Shown piece by piece: positions 16,668 through 25,496 of a stretch of DNA of 64,000 nt (the stretch's first letter is position 1; each line of letters begins with the position of its first letter). The DNA is from Streptomyces sp. NRRL S-337 (lineage in GTDB: Bacteria > Actinomycetota > Actinomycetes > Streptomycetales > Streptomycetaceae), in NCBI RefSeq assembly GCF_000720175.1, contig NZ_JOIX01000014.1, positions 62,001-126,000 on the forward strand, in the 5' to 3' direction. Made by a program: the position numbers and the translations under genes. The notes under the pieces were generated by a model that saw nothing but the letters and a program-made list of their open reading frames with translations, was not told where the DNA came from and ran no database searches.

Positions 16668-17339
16668 TCAGTGGGCGGCGAGTTCGCGCGGGAGGTGGTG
16701 GTGCTGGAGGAAGGACTGCAGGGTGCGGTCCCAGGTGCGGGCGAAGCCCAGGGCGAGTTCGGTCGTGCCGCGGACCGGGAGCGGGAGGTGCCGTTCGGCG
16801 GCGAAGCCCATCATGCGGGCGACGGCGCGCCAGAGCCGGGCGTCGGTGCTGCGGCCGACCGCGGCGTGGTGCACGGCCAGCAGGTGGGCGGCGAGCTCGT
16901 CGCCCGCGCCGGCCGCGAACCGCCACCAGTACAGGGCGCTGTCCCACTTGTCGAGCGTGTAGAGGAGGCAGGCGAAGGTGCGTGCCCCGGCCGCGTCGTA
17001 GTCGGCCGCGAAGGCGCCCAAGGTGTCGATGTCCTTGGAGCGGAGCACGACGTGGCACAGCCGCCGGGCCTCGGCGAGGACGGCCGAGGGCGGGACGCCC
17101 GGGTCCATAAGGGGGGTGGGGCGGCGGCGCCTGCGTCCGCGGGCGGCGGCCGGGCGGACGGGGGTGGGGCGGATGCCGCCGACCGGTCCGCGGGTGACGG
17201 GGTCGGGTTCCCGGCCGGTGCCGTCGGCGATGCGGGCGGCCAGCCGCTGGGTGAAGGCCACCGGGTCGTGGTCGGCGAACTCCCGGCCGATGGCCTCGGC
17301 CTGACGGCACAGCAGGTCCACGAGCAGGTCGTCGGGCAT
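16668..17339 (-). CDS. hypothetical helical protein, coupled to the sigma-like gene
   Basis: A 223-residue protein that I do not recognise. The N-terminus is acidic and helical (MPDDLLVDLLCRQAEAIGRE), a basic Pro/Arg linker lies near 65-85, and the C-terminal half is all-helical and rich in Trp, Tyr and Ala (LYTLDKWDSALYWWRFAAGA), like a TPR or Sel1-type repeat. No signal or membrane segment. Its ATG overlaps the stop of the sigma-like gene (ATGA, 17339), so the two are translated together; a partner or modulator of that regulator is a plausible role. Confidence 0.72.
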   Translation of the reverse strand: MPDDLLVDLLCRQAEAIGREFADHDPVAFTQRLAARIADGTGREPDPVTRGPVGGIRPTPVRPAAARGRRRRRPTPLMDPGVPPSAVLAEARRLCHVVLRSKDIDTLGAFAADYDAAGARTFACLLYTLDKWDSALYWWRFAAGAGDELAAHLLAVHHAAVGRSTDARLWRAVARMMGFAAERHLPLPVRGTTELALGFARTWDRTLQSFLQHHHLPRELAAH

Positions 17340-17725
17340 CACGCGTCCTCTCCGGTCCCGCAGGAACCGTTCGTCATGATCTCTTTGAGCCGTTGCAGGC
17401 CGATGCTGGTGCTGACCTTGGCGGCGCCCGGGGTGGTGTGGAGCCGCTCGGCGATCTGCTCGCAGGAGAGGCCCGCGAGGTGGCGCAGGCGCACGGAGTT
17501 GGCCTGCAGCGGCGCGGTGGCCTCCAGTGCGTCCAGGGCGAGGTCGAGCGGTTCGCAACTGCGCAGCTCCTGGAGGTAGGCGGTGTCCGGCGGGTCGGCG
17601 TAGGGCTGGACCCGGCTGTTGCGGATCTCGCGGCGGTAGAAGTCGGAGATCACGCCGTGCAGGATCGTGTAGGTCATGGCCTTGGGGTTGACGTGGGCGA
17701 GGATGCGTTCCCATTTGACGTACAT
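17339..17725 (-). CDS. truncated sigma-70-like protein (region 4 only)
   Basis: A 128-residue DNA-binding protein. It begins at the point where an ECF sigma factor would be leaving region 2 (MYVKWERILAHVNPKAMTYT) and carries a full region-4 HTH at about 80-115 (LRHLAGLSCEQIAERLHTTP, then a recognition helix). Regions 1-2, needed for core and -10 binding, are absent in any frame I can extend. It is either a genuine HTH-only regulator or a shortened sigma factor. It is translationally coupled to the helical protein downstream. Confidence 0.72.
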   Translation of the reverse strand: MYVKWERILAHVNPKAMTYTILHGVISDFYRREIRNSRVQPYADPPDTAYLQELRSCEPLDLALDALEATAPLQANSVRLRHLAGLSCEQIAERLHTTPGAAKVSTSIGLQRLKEIMTNGSCGTGEDA

Positions 17726-17726
17726 G

Positions 17727-17960
17727 CGGCGGCCGGATGACGTCCGGGAACGCGCCGGGGCGCGGGCGGTACGGGCCGAGGGGGCCGCGCGGGGCCGGGC
17801 CGTCGTACGGACGGGCGGGGGCGTACGGGTGCTCCGCGCGGGCCTGCGAGGCGGCGCGGAGCACGCGGCGGACAAGGGCGTCGAGTCCTGTGGCGGTCAA
17901 CCGGTAGGCGCCGACCAGTGCCAGCGCGTACCAGGGCCATTCGTGCCGCAAGTGCTCCAC
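17727..17960 (-). CDS. possible small membrane ORF, 5' part
   Basis: A GTG at 17960 with an aagggagg ribosome-binding site just upstream starts a frame with one strong membrane helix (EWPWYALALVGAYRLTATGL), then a basic, Pro-rich stretch. The frame has no stop before 16668, so it runs across the sigma-like gene in another frame; where the true product ends cannot be told. Only the membrane segment and the start signal support it. A frameshift joining it to the sigma-like frame is one possibility. Confidence 0.35.
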
Positions 17961-18049
17961 GAGCCCTCCCTTCTTGTGAGGTGCAGCCCCGCTCCGCGTC
18001 GTTGCGGAGGGGGCGGAACGGAAAGCCGTTCCTGTCCCTCTCACCGATG

Positions 18050-18726
18050 AGAGGGGGCCTCAGGGTTAATCAGGCTTCGCACAGAATCAGCAGAAAGTGA
18101 TCGATCAATTGCACACTGTGCTTCCGACCTGCACTTTTGTTCATGCGGCGTGATCAATGCCACATTGACGCGAGGTTTCATCACCGGTAACTAGCGTTCG
18201 AAACCCGGTGGTTGGGTTCGTGCCGTACGCGACGGTGCGTCAGCAGCACCGGGTTCCCCGGCGGTACGGACGGTGGCCCGCACACCCCGCTGTCCGACGA
18301 GCCGTAGCACTGGCAGAGGCCTGTGCGCGGTGCATGCGTGCCTGCGCAGCGCATGCACCAAGAGGTCCGGATGCGCTCGGCGGACACCCCCCGGAGCGGA
18401 TGAGTGATCGCCGGCCGCCCCGGACGGATGCGCCACGGCACGGGGGGCGCGCCCCCGCCGGTCACGGCCGGTGCACCCTGCGCAGGCACGGCCGGGCCGC
18501 CGCGACAAGGGGGCAGGGCGGGCCGCGGCGGCGCTACCGCGCGCTCTGCCGAGCCGAACTCGGCGCGTGGTTGTCTCTTGCCCGTCGAATTCATGGCGCC
18601 GCACCGGGAATTCACCGACGAGTGCACGAGCACCCGCACCACCGCACTCGGCCGGGAAATCCGCTACGGCGTCAGGCGTTCCGAAGAGCCGCCAGGGAAC
18701 TGCGCGGCGAGCGAGGGGAGCAACGC
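18050..18726. other. long intergenic leader region upstream of the Rpf gene
   Basis: This 0.68-kb region has no convincing gene. Its left part, about 18055-18190, is the most AT-rich stretch nearby and probably contains promoters for the genes on both sides. A hairpin with 10-bp arms lies at 18329-18359 (ggtgcatgcg and cgcatgcacc, 11-base loop). Streptomyces rpf genes are often preceded by a c-di-AMP (ydaO) riboswitch; I looked for its conserved blocks and did not find them. Confidence 0.5.
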
Positions 18727-19407
18727 ATGGAATTTCCTCAGGTATCGGAATCGACCACCCGGGGCGAGTTCCGGGGCAATGGGGTCCGGGGTATCACGGC
18801 GGCGGCCGTCCTGCTGGCGGCCGGGGTGCTGAACGTGGCGACCGAACAGCCCGCCGCCGCGGTGAGCGGCGGTACCTGGGACCGGCTGGCCGGGTGCGAG
18901 AGCAGCGGGAACTGGCGGATCGACACGGGCAACGGATTCTCCGGAGGGCTGCAGCTCGCCCACCGCACCTGGCGCTCGTTCGGCGGCCAGGCGTACGGCT
19001 CGCGAGCCGCGCACGCCAGCCGAGCACGGCAGATCCAGGTGGCGGAACGGGTGCTGGCGCGCCAGGGCTGGGGGGCCTGGCCCGCCTGCTCGGCCCGGCT
19101 GGGGCTCAACTCGGCGGCCCGGCACGGCACTCCGCGGTCCGGCACCGCGCACCTTGCGCCCCGGCGGCACGTCCAGGCGCCGGCCCGCGCCCGGGTCCAC
19201 CACCCGCAGTTCCACGAAAAGCGGTACAAGGCCATTCGGCATCGGAGTACCCACGGCCCGATCGTCGTCAATTCCGGCGACACGGTGAGCAGTATCGCGG
19301 CCGCTCACGGATTCCGCTGGCAGGAATTCTACCGGGTCAACCGCAAGGTGATCGGCGCGAATCCGGACCTCATTTTCCCGGGGACCCGGCTCGCCGTACC
19401 GCGCTGA
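18727..19407 (+). CDS. resuscitation-promoting factor (Rpf)-LysM protein
   Basis: A 226-residue secreted muralytic enzyme. The signal region reaches about residue 46 (ITAAAVLLAAGVLNVATE, then PAAAVSGG). The Rpf lysozyme-like domain is residues 47-125, with TWDRLAGCESSGNW (catalytic E58), the GFSGGLQLAHRTW strand and a disulfide C57-C121. A basic His/Arg/Pro linker leads to a LysM domain at 177-226 (VVNSGDTVSSIAAAHGF, then LIFPGTRLAVP). It should cleave peptidoglycan during spore germination or growth. ATG 18727 follows a purine-rich gaggggag. Confidence 0.92.
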   Translation: MEFPQVSESTTRGEFRGNGVRGITAAAVLLAAGVLNVATEQPAAAVSGGTWDRLAGCESSGNWRIDTGNGFSGGLQLAHRTWRSFGGQAYGSRAAHASRARQIQVAERVLARQGWGAWPACSARLGLNSAARHGTPRSGTAHLAPRRHVQAPARARVHHPQFHEKRYKAIRHRSTHGPIVVNSGDTVSSIAAAHGFRWQEFYRVNRKVIGANPDLIFPGTRLAVPR

Positions 19408-19535
19408 CACTCCGGCGCCACCGAGTGAATTCGGTATCCGCCGAAGGGCATGGGGATTCTCTGGAGGTCCGGCGCGCCGGATCGTCCCGGGTAACCAGGC
19501 CCACCCGGTTACCGGTTGACGCACGGTGAGGGTTG

Positions 19536-19567
19536 CAGGCCGTCCGTGGCGCCGCGGACGGCCTGCC
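19536..19567. terminator. bidirectional terminator between rpf-like and CBS genes
   Basis: Perfect 12-bp arms (gcaggccgtccg at 19536-19547, complement at 19556-19567) with an 8-base loop. It lies between two convergent genes, so it can stop transcription from both sides. Confidence 0.72.
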
Positions 19568-19632
19568 CGCATGCCCGGCCGGGGGCCGGGCCCGCAGGCG
19601 GACGGGTGCGGGCCGCGCCGAGGGCGTTCCCC

Positions 19633-20067
19633 TCAGGCGGTCGCGTACACGCGGGTGGCGAACTCGGCGATCTGGCGGTCGCTGAGGTTCTTGGCCAGGT
19701 TCTGTTCGGTGATCATGCCCACCAGACGGTGGCCACCGGCGACGTCGATCACCGGCAGGCGCTTGATGTGGTGGTTCTCCATGGTCTGCAGGACCTCGTT
19801 GGCGTCCGCCTCGGCGTCGATCCAGTGCAGTTCCCCGCCCAGCGAACCGGCCTGCACGGTCGCCGGATCCACACCTTCGGCACAGCAGGTGATGACGATG
19901 TCGCGGTCGGTGATCATGCCCATGAGCTTGTTGTTGTCACCGCAGATGGGCAGGGCCCCGACTTCCAGGTCGCGCATCATCTTGGCCGCGTCCTGAAGCG
20001 ATTCGTGCGCGCCGATACAGCGGACACCGCCGGTCATGATCTCTCGGGCTCGCAGCTTGCCGGCCAT
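19633..20067 (-). CDS. CBS-pair domain protein
   Basis: A 144-residue protein made of one CBS pair. CBS1 runs from REIMTGGVRCIGAHESLQDA to GMITDRDIVI, and CBS2 from the LHWIDAEADANEVLQTM segment to GMITEQNLAKNL. Both have the typical GMIT-D/E adenosine-nucleotide contact. Such stand-alone CBS proteins sense energy status by binding adenosine nucleotides and are often stress-regulated; the partner is unknown. gggagg lies 6 bases before ATG 20067. Confidence 0.9.
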   Translation of the reverse strand: MAGKLRAREIMTGGVRCIGAHESLQDAAKMMRDLEVGALPICGDNNKLMGMITDRDIVITCCAEGVDPATVQAGSLGGELHWIDAEADANEVLQTMENHHIKRLPVIDVAGGHRLVGMITEQNLAKNLSDRQIAEFATRVYATA

Positions 20068-20185
20068 GATTCCTCCCGTCTCAGGAGCGTTGCTTGCCTC
20101 GCCCTTCGATGACACCACGAAAGGCCCCCTGACGCTTCCCGGGAACGGGCCCGGCCGAGCCGCCCCCGGCGTAGGCTCAAAACCC

Positions 20186-22258
20186 GTGACGGCGAACCCC
20201 TTCTTTGAGCCGAGTGATCTTCCCTACGAGCTGCCGCCCTTCGCGCGGATCCGCACCGAGCACTATCTGCCCACCTTCGAACGCGGCATGGCCGAGCAGC
20301 TGGACGAGGTCGCGGCGATCGCCGGCCGGGCCGGTCCGCCGACCTTCGAGAACACCGTGGAGGCACTGGAACGAAGCGGTGCGCTGCTGGACCGGGTGCG
20401 CCGGGTGTTCTTCCTCAAGGCCGGGGCGGACACTGATGACGAGATCGAGGCGCTGGAGGCCGAGACAGCACCCCGGCTGGCCGCCCACGACGACGCACTG
20501 CTGCTCGACCCCGGCCTGTTCGCGCGGCTGGACGCGCTGCACGCCCGGCGCGGCGAGCTCGGCCTGGACCCGGAACAACTGCGGCTGCTGGAACGGCACC
20601 ACACGCTCCGGGTACGGGCCGGCGCGCGGCTCACGGCCGTACAGCAGCGCCGGTTGCGGGAGATCAACGCCGAGCTGGCGACGCTGTCCACACGGTTCGA
20701 GCAGAACGTCCGGGCGGCCACCGCCGCCGCGGCGCTGATCGTGGACAGCGCCGGGGAACTGTCCGGACTCCCCGAGGACCAGATCACCGCCGCGGCGGAG
20801 AACGCCCGGGCACTGGGCCACGAGGGCCGGTTCGCGCTGGTGCTGAAGAACTTCACCCAGCAGACCGAACTGGCCGCGCTGGACGACCCCGCGCTGCGGG
20901 AACGGCTGCTCGCCGCCTCCCTGAGCCGCGGCACCGACAGCAACGGCCCGGTCGCCGTGGCGGTGGCCCGGCTGCGCGCCGAACGTGCCGCGCTGCTCGG
21001 CCATGCCAGCCATGCCGCCTGGGAGGTCGCCGACCGGACGGCGGGCACCACGGACGCGGTGGAGGAGATGTTCGCCCGGCTGACCGGGCCCGCCCTCGCC
21101 AACGCGGAGCGGGAGGCCGCGGCGCTGGCCGAGGCGGCCGGGGTACCGACGATCCGCGCGGCCGACTGGCAGTACTACGCGGAACGGGTCCGCAAGGAGC
21201 GGTTCCACCTCGACGCGGCCGACCTGCGGCCCTATCTGGAGCTGGAGACCGTGCTGCACGACGGGGTGTTCCACGCCGCCGGGCTGGTCTACGGAATCAC
21301 CTTCACCGAGCGGCCCGACCTGGTGGCGTACCACCCGGACGCCCGGGTCTTCGAGGTGCACGACGCGGACGGCGGCCCGCTCGGCCTGTACCTCGGCGAC
21401 TTCCATTCCCGCCCGTCCAAGCGGGGCGGCGCCTGGATGAACTCGCTGATCCTCCAGTCCCGTCTGCTGGGTCAGCGGCCGGTGGTCGTGAACAACCTGA
21501 ACATCGCCAAGCCGCCGGCCGGCGAACCGGTGCTCATGACCTGGAGCGAAGTCACCACGCTGTTCCACGAGTTCGGGCATGCGCTGCACGCGCTGTTCTC
21601 GGACGTCCGGTATCCGCTGCTGTCCGGTACCCAGGTGCCGCGGGACTTCGTGGAATTCCCCTCCCAGGTCAACGAGATGTGGGCGGAGCGGCCCGAGGTG
21701 CTCGCGCACTACGCCCGGCACCACCGCACCGGCGAGCCGATGCCCGCCGAGCTGCCGGCCCGGCTGCGCGCGGCCCAGACCTTCGGCGCGGGCTTCCGGA
21801 TGGTGGAGCACCAGGCCGCCGCGGTGCTGGACTGGGCCTGGCACTCGCTGTCCGCGGACGGCGGCCTGCCGGACGCGGACCAGGCCGAGGCGTTCGAGGC
21901 GGCCGCCCTGGAGCGCGCGGGCCTGGCGTCGGCGGCGATCCCGCCGCGGTACCGCACCGGCTACTTCAACCACATCTTCGCCCACGGCTACGCGGCCGGC
22001 TACTACGGCTACCGCTGGGCCGAGGTGCTCGACGCGGACACCGTGCGGTGGTTCCGCGAGAACGGGCGGCCGGTCCGTGAGAGCGGGGAGATCTTCCGCC
22101 GGGAACTCCTCGCCCGGGGCGGCAGCGTCGACGCCATGGCGGCGTTCCGTGCGGTGGTCGGACGCGATCCGGACATCGCCCCGCTGCTGGCCCGGCACGG
22201 ACTGGACGACCCCAAGACGGACGACTTCGCGACGGACGGTCCCGGGCCCGCAGGCTGA
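20186..22258 (+). CDS. M3 family metallopeptidase (oligopeptidase A/peptidyl-dipeptidase-like)
   Basis: A 690-residue cytoplasmic zinc peptidase of the length usual for the family. The N-terminus FFEPSDLPYELPPFARIRTE is typical. The helical lid covers residues 20-350, then the zinc site HEFGH at 461-465 (third ligand Glu in the following EMWAE helix), and the C-terminal HIFAHGYAAGYYGYRWAEVL substrate-binding segment. It degrades short peptides such as cleaved signal peptides. The start is the GTG at 20186; an upstream in-frame ATG lies inside the divergent CBS gene and is unlikely. Confidence 0.93.
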   Translation: MTANPFFEPSDLPYELPPFARIRTEHYLPTFERGMAEQLDEVAAIAGRAGPPTFENTVEALERSGALLDRVRRVFFLKAGADTDDEIEALEAETAPRLAAHDDALLLDPGLFARLDALHARRGELGLDPEQLRLLERHHTLRVRAGARLTAVQQRRLREINAELATLSTRFEQNVRAATAAAALIVDSAGELSGLPEDQITAAAENARALGHEGRFALVLKNFTQQTELAALDDPALRERLLAASLSRGTDSNGPVAVAVARLRAERAALLGHASHAAWEVADRTAGTTDAVEEMFARLTGPALANAEREAAALAEAAGVPTIRAADWQYYAERVRKERFHLDAADLRPYLELETVLHDGVFHAAGLVYGITFTERPDLVAYHPDARVFEVHDADGGPLGLYLGDFHSRPSKRGGAWMNSLILQSRLLGQRPVVVNNLNIAKPPAGEPVLMTWSEVTTLFHEFGHALHALFSDVRYPLLSGTQVPRDFVEFPSQVNEMWAERPEVLAHYARHHRTGEPMPAELPARLRAAQTFGAGFRMVEHQAAAVLDWAWHSLSADGGLPDADQAEAFEAAALERAGLASAAIPPRYRTGYFNHIFAHGYAAGYYGYRWAEVLDADTVRWFRENGRPVRESGEIFRRELLARGGSVDAMAAFRAVVGRDPDIAPLLARHGLDDPKTDDFATDGPGPAG

Positions 22259-22296
22259 TTTCCGGCCTCCCCGGGGCCGCGGCGGGGCCGGGCGGC

Positions 22297-22914
22297 TCAG
22301 GCGGCCAGGAACCGGTCCTGCTGCGCGCCGTGCAGACGGCCCGCCGGGAGCTTGCGGCCGAAGGCGACCAGCAGCAGGTCCTGGGCACTGCCGGTGAGCG
22401 GGGTGCCGGTGCCGAAGGACCAGTCGAGGTCGTCGGCGTGCAGGGCGAGACCGCGGAGGTCGGCGCCGAAGAACTTGGCGGACCGGAGGGTGACGTGGTC
22501 CAGCAGGACGCGCAGCCGGTCCTCGGGTACCCGGCGGTCGATGCCCAGAGGGACGGTGATGTCCAGGCCGTGGACGACGTCGTGGCCCAGCGCTGAGGCA
22601 AGCCCGCCGACCGGCGGCTTCCAGGGGTGGTGCGCGTGCTCCCGCAGGAAGCCGGCGAGCTGCCGCGGGGTGGCGGCCGCCGCGTCCTTGCGGGCGAGCC
22701 GGTCGGCCATCTTGTTGATGTTCCCACCGGACTTGAGGAGTTCGGCCGCCACCTTGGGCAGCGGGTGACGGAAGCCCATCGACATATGGGCCGCGACCTC
22801 GCGCACCCGCCAGCCCGCGCACAGCGTCGGCGCGTCCCACCGCGCGTCCGGCAGGCCGTCCAACATGTCCGCCAGCTCCCGGCGTTCGGCCGCTATCGCC
22901 GCTTTGATGTCCAT
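22297..22914 (-). CDS. maleylpyruvate isomerase family protein (TIGR03083-like)
   Basis: A 205-residue DinB-fold protein. The N-terminal pattern ERRELADMLDGLPDARWDAP, then TLCAGWRVREVAAHM with a metal His, and LGHDVVHGLDI with further His ligands identify the mycothiol-dependent maleylpyruvate isomerase N-terminal superfamily. Substrate unknown. It is divergent from the LysR gene over a 95-bp region with a LysR-type box, so it is a candidate target of that regulator. Confidence 0.86.
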   Translation of the reverse strand: MDIKAAIAAERRELADMLDGLPDARWDAPTLCAGWRVREVAAHMSMGFRHPLPKVAAELLKSGGNINKMADRLARKDAAAATPRQLAGFLREHAHHPWKPPVGGLASALGHDVVHGLDITVPLGIDRRVPEDRLRVLLDHVTLRSAKFFGADLRGLALHADDLDWSFGTGTPLTGSAQDLLLVAFGRKLPAGRLHGAQQDRFLAA

Positions 22915-22961
22915 ACCGTCAAGGATCTTGTGCCACCGGCCATAAGTCCAAGAGCAACTGG

Positions 22962-22976
22962 TTCTGCCTCCCAGAA
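22962..22976. promoter_or_regulatory. LysR-type box
   Basis: ttctgcctcccagaa is an interrupted palindrome with 5-bp arms that contains the T-N11-A form of LysR-family sites. It lies 33 bp before the LysR start and 47 bp before the divergent gene. A wider ccataa/ttatgg pair surrounds it. Binding is inferred. Confidence 0.6.
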
Positions 22977-23009
22977 GCAGTGGTTATGGGGCTGGTTAGG
23001 ATCACCGGC

Positions 23010-23975
23010 ATGGAACTCCACCAGCTCCGGTACTTCGTCGCGGTCGTGGAAGAGGGCGGTTTCACCCGGGCCGCCACCCGGCTGCACCTGGCCCAGCCGG
23101 GCGTGAGCGCGCAGATCCGGCAGCTCGAACGGGAGCTGGGGCAGCCGCTGTTGGACCGTTCGGGCCGCCGGGTGACGGTGACGGAGGTGGGCGCGGCGGT
23201 CCTGGGGTACGCCCGCGCCGCGCTCGCCGCCGTCGACGGGATCCGGCACACCGTCGACGAGTTCACCGGGCTGCTGCGCGGCCGGGTCGCGCTCGGCCTG
23301 GTCTCGGGCGCCGCCCTCGACGCCTTCGAGGTGCCGGCCCTGCTGGCCGCTTTCCACGACGACCATCCGCAGGTGGAGATCTCCCTCACCGAGGACACCT
23401 CGGAGCGGATGCTGGCCGCGCTGCACGGCGGGGAGCTCGACCTCGCGGTCATCGGGCTGGCGCAGGAGGAGGCCCCGCCGGGCATCTCGCTGCGGCTGGT
23501 GGTCGACCAGCCGCTGGTCGCCGCGGTCGCCCCGGACGATCCGCTGCTCACCCCGCCGGACCGGGCCACTGTGCCGCTGGCCGAGCTCCAGGGGCGTCCG
23601 CTGATCAGCCTGCCGCGCGGGACCGGCCTGCGCGGGGTGCTGGAGCGGGCCTGCGCGCAGGCCGGCATCCGGCCGCGGATCGCGTTCGAGGCGGCGGCCC
23701 CGGCGGTGCTGGCGCAGCTCGCCGCGCGGGGGCTCGGGGTGGCGGTGATCCCGGCGCTGCCGCCGGACGTCGCGGCGGACCACGGGCTGCGGACCCTCGC
23801 CCTCACCGATCCGCGGCCGCGCGGCCGGGTCGCCCTGGCCTGGCGGACGGCGGGCCCGGTCACGCCCGCGGCCAGGGCGCTGCTCGACCGGCTGCACACC
23901 GCCCTGCCGGTGCCGGTGGGCGGGAAGGAGGCACCGGCCGGGCCGGCCCGGGATCACCAGGGGCTGGGCGCGTAG
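23010..23975 (+). CDS. LysR family regulator
   Basis: A 321-residue LysR regulator. The HTH is MELHQLRYFVAVVEEGGFTR, then AATRLHLAQPGVSAQIRQLE (residues 18-37). The effector domain follows from about 90 (GRVALGLVSG). Its effector is not predictable. It is divergent from the maleylpyruvate isomerase-like gene across the box at 22962-22976. Its last 22 bases overlap the convergent SDR gene. Confidence 0.92.
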   Translation: MELHQLRYFVAVVEEGGFTRAATRLHLAQPGVSAQIRQLERELGQPLLDRSGRRVTVTEVGAAVLGYARAALAAVDGIRHTVDEFTGLLRGRVALGLVSGAALDAFEVPALLAAFHDDHPQVEISLTEDTSERMLAALHGGELDLAVIGLAQEEAPPGISLRLVVDQPLVAAVAPDDPLLTPPDRATVPLAELQGRPLISLPRGTGLRGVLERACAQAGIRPRIAFEAAAPAVLAQLAARGLGVAVIPALPPDVAADHGLRTLALTDPRPRGRVALAWRTAGPVTPAARALLDRLHTALPVPVGGKEAPAGPARDHQGLGA

Positions 23976-25414
23976 TCCTTGAGGAAGCAGCCGTGCAGGT
24001 CCTCGCCCTGTTCGCCGCGGACGATGGGGTCGTAGACCCGTGCCGCGCCGTCGACCAGGTCGAGCGGGGCGTGGAAGCCCTCCTCGGCCAGCCGCATCTT
24101 CTCGGGGTGCGGGCGTTCGTCGGTGATCCAGCCGGTGTCGACGGCGGTCATGAGGATGCCGTCGGTCTCCAGCATCTCCCGGGCGCTGGTGCGGGTGAGC
24201 ATGTTCAGCGCGGCCTTGGCCATGTTGGTGTGCGGGTGGCCGGGGCCCTTGTAGCCGCGGCTGAACTGCCCTTCCATGGCGGACACGTTGACCACGTACT
24301 TGCGGCGCGCGGGGGATGCGGCGAGCGCCGGGCGCAGCCGGCTCACCAGCAGGAACGGTGCGGTCATGTTGCACAGCTGGACCTCCAGCAGCTCGACCGG
24401 GTCGACCTCGTCGACCTTCTGGATCCAGCTGTTGGTGGCGTGCAGGTCCGGCACCAGCCCGCCGGCGTCGATCGCGGTGCCCGCGGCGATCCGGGCGGGG
24501 GTGGCGGAGCCGGTGGTCAGGGCGAGTGCGGTGACGTCGTCGGCGGTCAGTGCGCCGGTGGCGCCCGGGGCGGCGGGCAGTGCGGCGGGAGCGCCGCTGC
24601 CGAAGTGGCCGAGGACCAGGGAGGCGGGCAGTTCGCCGGCGGGCAGCGGCGCGGACTCGGCGGCGAGGAGCTGTCCGTACGCCTCGGGTGAGCGGCGCAC
24701 GGTCTGTGCGGCGTTGTTGATGAGGATGTCGAGCGGGCCTTCGGCGGCGACCGCGTCGGCGAGCGCGAGGACCTGCCCCGGGTCGCGCAGGTCGATGCCG
24801 ACGATCTTCAGCCGGTGCAGCCAGTCGGCGCTGTCGGGCATGGCCGTGAAGCGGCGGATCGCGTCGTGGGGGAAGCGGGTGGTGATCGTGGTGTGCGCGC
24901 CGTCGCGGAGCAGCCGCAGCGCGATGTACATGCCGATCTTGGCGCGGCCGCCGGTGAGCAGGGCGCGCCGGCCGCTGAGGTCGGTGCGGGCGTCGCGGCG
25001 GGCGCGGTTCTCCTTGGCGCAGTCGCGGCACAGCTGGTGGTAGAAGGCGTCGACCTCGGTGTAGCGGCTCTTGCAGACGTAGCAGGAGCGCGGGCGCGTC
25101 AGGATGCCGGCGATCTCCGTGGTGACGGAGCTGGTGAGGGCCAGGCCCTGGGTCTCGTCGTCGATCCGGTCGGGTGCTCCGGTGGCGGTGGCCGCGGTGA
25201 CCGCCCGGTCGTTGGCCGTCTTCGCCGCCCGGGACTCCTGCCGCCGGCGCTGCTTGACCTTGCGGTAAATGCCGGAGGTGGCGCGGCGTATGGTCACCGC
25301 GTCGGGGTGGTCGATCGGCAGCGCGTCCAGCTCTTGGAGCACGCTCAGGCAGATGGCCATGCGCTCCGCGTCGATGCCCGTGCCCTCGGCCCGGCCTGTT
25401 TCGGTCACCGTCAT
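23954..25414 (-). CDS. atypical SDR with zinc-ribbon-like insertion
   Basis: A 486-residue protein. Residues 1-140 are a helical, basic N-terminus ending in two CxxC pairs (C111/C114 and C129/C132), which look like a zinc ribbon. The SDR domain begins near 145, with TGGRAKIG (155-162) as the cofactor motif and LINNAAQT near 232. An insertion of about 100 residues follows. The Ser is S378 and the Lys K400 in HTNMAK, but the position four residues before Lys is T396, not Tyr; the nearest Tyr is Y388. Classical YxxxK catalysis is therefore doubtful. Function unknown. Confidence 0.82.
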   Translation of the reverse strand: MTVTETGRAEGTGIDAERMAICLSVLQELDALPIDHPDAVTIRRATSGIYRKVKQRRRQESRAAKTANDRAVTAATATGAPDRIDDETQGLALTSSVTTEIAGILTRPRSCYVCKSRYTEVDAFYHQLCRDCAKENRARRDARTDLSGRRALLTGGRAKIGMYIALRLLRDGAHTTITTRFPHDAIRRFTAMPDSADWLHRLKIVGIDLRDPGQVLALADAVAAEGPLDILINNAAQTVRRSPEAYGQLLAAESAPLPAGELPASLVLGHFGSGAPAALPAAPGATGALTADDVTALALTTGSATPARIAAGTAIDAGGLVPDLHATNSWIQKVDEVDPVELLEVQLCNMTAPFLLVSRLRPALAASPARRKYVVNVSAMEGQFSRGYKGPGHPHTNMAKAALNMLTRTSAREMLETDGILMTAVDTGWITDERPHPEKMRLAEEGFHAPLDLVDGAARVYDPIVRGEQGEDLHGCFLKDYAPSPW

Positions 25415-25496
25415 TCGCCGCTGCCGTTTCCTGGATCTGTGTTCGATTGCTGTACCGGCGGAACTGTACGTAGCCGGGGCCGGGTCCGCCAAACCG

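Noticed and set aside
18181..18642. ORFs on both strands within the Rpf leader
   Set aside because: No homology-like pattern, no ribosome-binding site, and translated sequence is Pro/Arg/Gly-rich noise typical of high-G+C intergenic DNA.
18050..18726. c-di-AMP (ydaO) riboswitch before the Rpf gene
   Set aside because: The conserved sequence blocks of the class were not found by eye; a covariance search is needed to be certain.
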